64,000 nucleotides of DNA from Bog-473 sp963777485 (GTDB taxonomy: Bacteria > Actinomycetota > Acidimicrobiia > Acidimicrobiales > RAAP-2), in the NCBI GenBank assembly GCA_963777485.1, contig CAVZQP010000001.1, positions 1,397,436 through 1,461,435 on the forward strand, read 5' to 3'. Below are positions 62,068-64,000 of this stretch, piece by piece. Below the pieces are notes generated by a model. The model was not told the DNA's origin and did no database searches. It saw only the letters and a program-made list of their open reading frames with translations. Every line of letters starts with the position of its first letter. The stretch's first letter is position 1. Both the position numbers and the translations under genes were made by a program.

Positions 62068-62436
62068 TCAGTCTCGAAGCGACTGACCGTCGACTGTTAC
62101 CTCGGCGCGGTCGGGGTAAAAAGACAACATCCCTCTCACTTTGGCGGCCTGAGGTATCGGCGTCTCGTAGCTCCACACGATGCCGTCGTGGATCTCTCCG
62201 TCGATGTCGAGAGACCAGTATGACGCTTCACCCTTGAACGGACAGTTGGTATGGAACGTCGTAGGCGTCAGAAGATCCATCTGAACGTCGTCTGGCGGCA
62301 GGTAGTAGCGGGAGGGCAGCCCGGTCTCGTCTAGCTTCATGGCCCGGTCGGTGGTGGCGAGCAACCGACCGCCAAGTCGGACTTCCACATGAGCGGCGGC
62401 TGGGGCGATGTTTATCGTGTGGCCTGGCGTCATCAC
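62068..62436 (-). CDS. DUF427 domain protein
   Basis: A 122-residue protein covering one DUF427 domain: LLATTDRAMKLDETGLPSRYY, TFHTNCPFKGEASYWSL and IPQAAKVRGMLSFYPDR. The family forms a compact beta-structure and is common in actinobacteria and proteobacteria; its biochemical role is not established. The length is as expected for a single domain. The neighbours give no clue. Confidence 0.85.
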   Translation of the reverse strand: MMTPGHTINIAPAAAHVEVRLGGRLLATTDRAMKLDETGLPSRYYLPPDDVQMDLLTPTTFHTNCPFKGEASYWSLDIDGEIHDGIVWSYETPIPQAAKVRGMLSFYPDRAEVTVDGQSLRD

Positions 62437-62504
62437 GCGACAGGCTACCGGTGGGTCCCTGCTCCTGGTGACGCCCCACAGCCGGCGAGCTCCTATTACT
62501 TGTC

Positions 62505-62522
62505 AACCCCTCTTTGGGGGTT
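62505..62522 (-). terminator. Hairpin between IS110 transposase and DUF427 gene
   Basis: AACCCC (62505-62510) and GGGGTT (62517-62522) enclose a TCTTTG loop. It lies 175 nt downstream of the transposase stop on the minus strand and 69 nt upstream of the DUF427 start. No T-run on the minus strand. Confidence 0.35.
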
Positions 62523-62696
62523 CGGGAGTGAAAACAGCGGACACGACATTGATGAGTCACTCGAGGTCGAGGACAAGCTCCTATTAGGTCACGCGTTTTC
62601 GAGAACGTAAACCCGAGCTGAAGGTCGGCGAGTCGCTGGCAAGTCAGCTCCCAAGAGCGACAGTACGGGGCAAAGCCAGACCCGCAGCCCGAGGAT

Positions 62697-63746
62697 CTAG
62701 CCGCGAGGTAGGTAGCGATAGACCTCGCGGGCGACGTAGCGCTTCAGGATGCGGATGACCTCGTGTTTGGTCTTGCCGTCCTTGACTCGACGTTCGAAGT
62801 AGACGCGGGTGTCAGGGTCGTGGGCGATGCGGACCATGACGATGCGCCAGAGCGCGCTGTTGGCCTGGCGATCGCCGCCGTCGTGGGCCTTGACCCTGCC
62901 GCTGGTCTTGCCCGAACCGTCGGGCACCGGAGCCACCCCGCAGAGGTGGGCCCACGCCGCTTCTGAATGGAGCCGCTCGGGGTTGTCGCCGGCAGCCATC
63001 ACGAGAGCCGCAGCGGTGTCGGGACCGACGCCGAAGAGGTCGAGCAGATCGGGCACGGTGGCGACGAGGAGTGCGTCAATCCGCTGGTCGAGCTCTGCCA
63101 ACTCGCGGTCCAGCCCTTCGATGCGATGCGCCAACGAGGACAGCGATGCCTTGGTGGCAGCGGTCACCGGGTCGGGTGATCGTGTCGGCCGGAGTTTGGA
63201 TCCTTCGGCGACCAGCGCTGGCACCGAGAGGCCCTTCAGTCGACAACGGAGCTGCTCGGGTGCGCTGTAGCCGAGGTGGCGCATCTGGATGAGCGCCTTG
63301 ACCCGGGCCTGGCGGCCCGAGCGCTTGGCCACGACGAGGACCCGGATTGCCTCGACGGCACCGTCGCGCGACTTCGGACTTCCGGTCGCCCGGCCACCGA
63401 GGGCGGCCCGTGCCGCTTCGACGGCATCGAGCGGGTCGGACTTGCCGCTGCTGCGGCGCTTTTGGCGATTCGGTCGGTCGACCTCGATGACCTCGACACC
63501 CGAGCGGCGCAGATGGCGGGCCAGGCCGGCCCCGTAGGAACCGGTTCCTTCGACGCCGATCTTGGTGACGTTGCCGAAGCCCTCAAGCCACGACAGCAGC
63601 GCCTTGTAGCCGGCCGAGTCGGTGGCGAAGCTCTCGGTTCCGAGCAACCCACCGAGGGGATCGAGTGCAGCAGCGACGTGCACGTCGCGGTGTGTGTCGA
63701 CACCACCGGTAATCCCGCGCGCGGCTTCTACGATGGTCATGGTCAT
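62697..63746 (-). CDS. IS110 family transposase (DEDD recombinase)
   Basis: A 349-residue IS110 transposase, apparently intact. The N-terminal RuvC-like domain has the expected acidic residues Asp17 (GGVDTHRDVH), Glu66 (IGVEGTGSYG), Asp104 and Asp107 (GKSDPLDAVEAA). The C-terminal Transposase_20 domain has LFGVGPDTAAALV (a helix-hairpin-helix-like motif) and the conserved catalytic Ser is expected in ANSALWRIV. ATG 63746 or ATG 63740 are alternative starts. IS110 elements carry a non-coding RNA in one end that guides target choice. Confidence 0.95.
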   Translation of the reverse strand: MTMTIVEAARGITGGVDTHRDVHVAAALDPLGGLLGTESFATDSAGYKALLSWLEGFGNVTKIGVEGTGSYGAGLARHLRRSGVEVIEVDRPNRQKRRSSGKSDPLDAVEAARAALGGRATGSPKSRDGAVEAIRVLVVAKRSGRQARVKALIQMRHLGYSAPEQLRCRLKGLSVPALVAEGSKLRPTRSPDPVTAATKASLSSLAHRIEGLDRELAELDQRIDALLVATVPDLLDLFGVGPDTAAALVMAAGDNPERLHSEAAWAHLCGVAPVPDGSGKTSGRVKAHDGGDRQANSALWRIVMVRIAHDPDTRVYFERRVKDGKTKHEVIRILKRYVAREVYRYLPRG

Positions 63747-63774
63747 CCCTTTCTCTCAAAGTTGGAGGGATGGC

Positions 63775-63910
63775 ACGGCCGTCCCGGATCGGAGCGACGG
63801 GCGGTCTGGGTTGTTCTAGCAACCCGGGCCAATCACCCCACCTCTGAGACGGGACGTGCCGGTTTCAATGTGCGGCTGGGAGGTCTCGGTCGACGACGTT
63901 TTGCAACGTC
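63775..63910 (-). ncRNA. Candidate IS110 bridge RNA region
   Basis: The non-coding DNA upstream of the transposase start contains three stems: CCGTC/GACGG (63779-63783 with 63796-63800), GGGTTG/CAACCC (63808-63813 with 63820-63825) and GACGTT/AACGTC (63895-63900 with 63905-63910). In IS110-group elements this non-coding end is where the bridge RNA is encoded. The stems and location are seen; the RNA itself is inferred. Confidence 0.35.
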
Positions 63911-64000
63911 ACGGAACTCCAAGTCAGACCGGCCCCGCCAGCACTCCCGAAGCTATTCAGGACCAGCAATCAAGCGGTGGACCCTCAGAGAAGTATCAAT

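Larger units (their letters stand above)
62697..63910 (-). mobile_element. IS110 family insertion sequence, ends undetermined
   Basis: Core of an IS110 element: transposase plus at least the structured non-coding stretch upstream of its start. IS110 members lack clear terminal inverted repeats and do not always duplicate the target, so exact ends cannot be read from one copy. The ends given are the minimum supported. Confidence 0.6.

Noticed and set aside
1..64000. CRISPR array, prophage or rRNA genes
   Set aside because: No regular short repeats with spacers, no phage structural genes and no rRNA sequence were seen on either strand.

Overview
The window is high-G+C DNA from an actinobacterium, most likely of the Acidimicrobiia or a neighbouring class. 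Pointers are a mycothiol ligase (MshC) homologue, an F420-dependent NADP reductase, a deazaflavin-dependent nitroreductase-family protein, DUF2510 membrane proteins, an InhA-type enoyl reductase, and many GTG/TTG starts with 4-nt and 11-nt start/stop overlaps. The lineage is inferred from gene content only; there is no rRNA in the window.

Layout. (1) 1-8966: housekeeping block on the minus strand: thrS, a HIT hydrolase, a flippase-like membrane protein and a lipoprotein in one overlapping operon; an ECF sigma factor with its membrane-anchored partner; mshC; an F420 reductase divergent from fabI. (2) 9190-24275: a polyprenyl-phosphate sugar transferase, small envelope proteins, an ABC exporter, a nitronate monooxygenase, a nitroreductase, a biotin-domain/carboxyltransferase fusion, a GH3 glucosidase overlapping an MFS exporter, and an FkbM methyltransferase. 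(3) 24698-31978: a tightly packed six-gene ABC importer operon (binding lipoprotein, fused LivH-LivM permease, two ATPases, two uncharacterised envelope proteins), preceded by a perfect 16-bp palindrome. (4) 32007-51332: a methyltransferase, a frameshifted GH16 pseudogene, then an exopolysaccharide locus with a Wzx-type flippase, GDP-mannose 3,5-epimerase, several glycosyltransferases, a methyltransferase, a Wzy-type polymerase/ligase, a Wzz-type protein and an acetyltransferase, interrupted by an S15-type hydrolase, an MFS exporter and an acyl-CoA synthetase. (5) About 51400-64000: a compositionally different region, visibly lower in G+C, with short unrelated genes, long non-coding stretches and an IS110 transposase. 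It contains a MerR-PP2C fusion, a cyclase-hydrolase fusion, a sulfotransferase, an F420-type protein and DUF427.

How the genes work together. The sugar transferase at 9190 can prime a lipid-linked glycan. The 33.6-51.3 kb cluster would extend, modify, flip, polymerise and length-control it, with the epimerase supplying an L-galactose-type or related nucleotide sugar. The importer operon looks like a self-contained uptake system with dedicated envelope accessories. The last 12 kb has the character of an acquired or decaying accessory region.

Most notable observations: the MerR-PP2C fusion with a strong internal ribosome binding site, the hairpin-rich non-coding flank of the IS110 transposase (bridge RNA candidate), the importer operon with its accessory proteins and palindrome, and the decayed GH16 gene.
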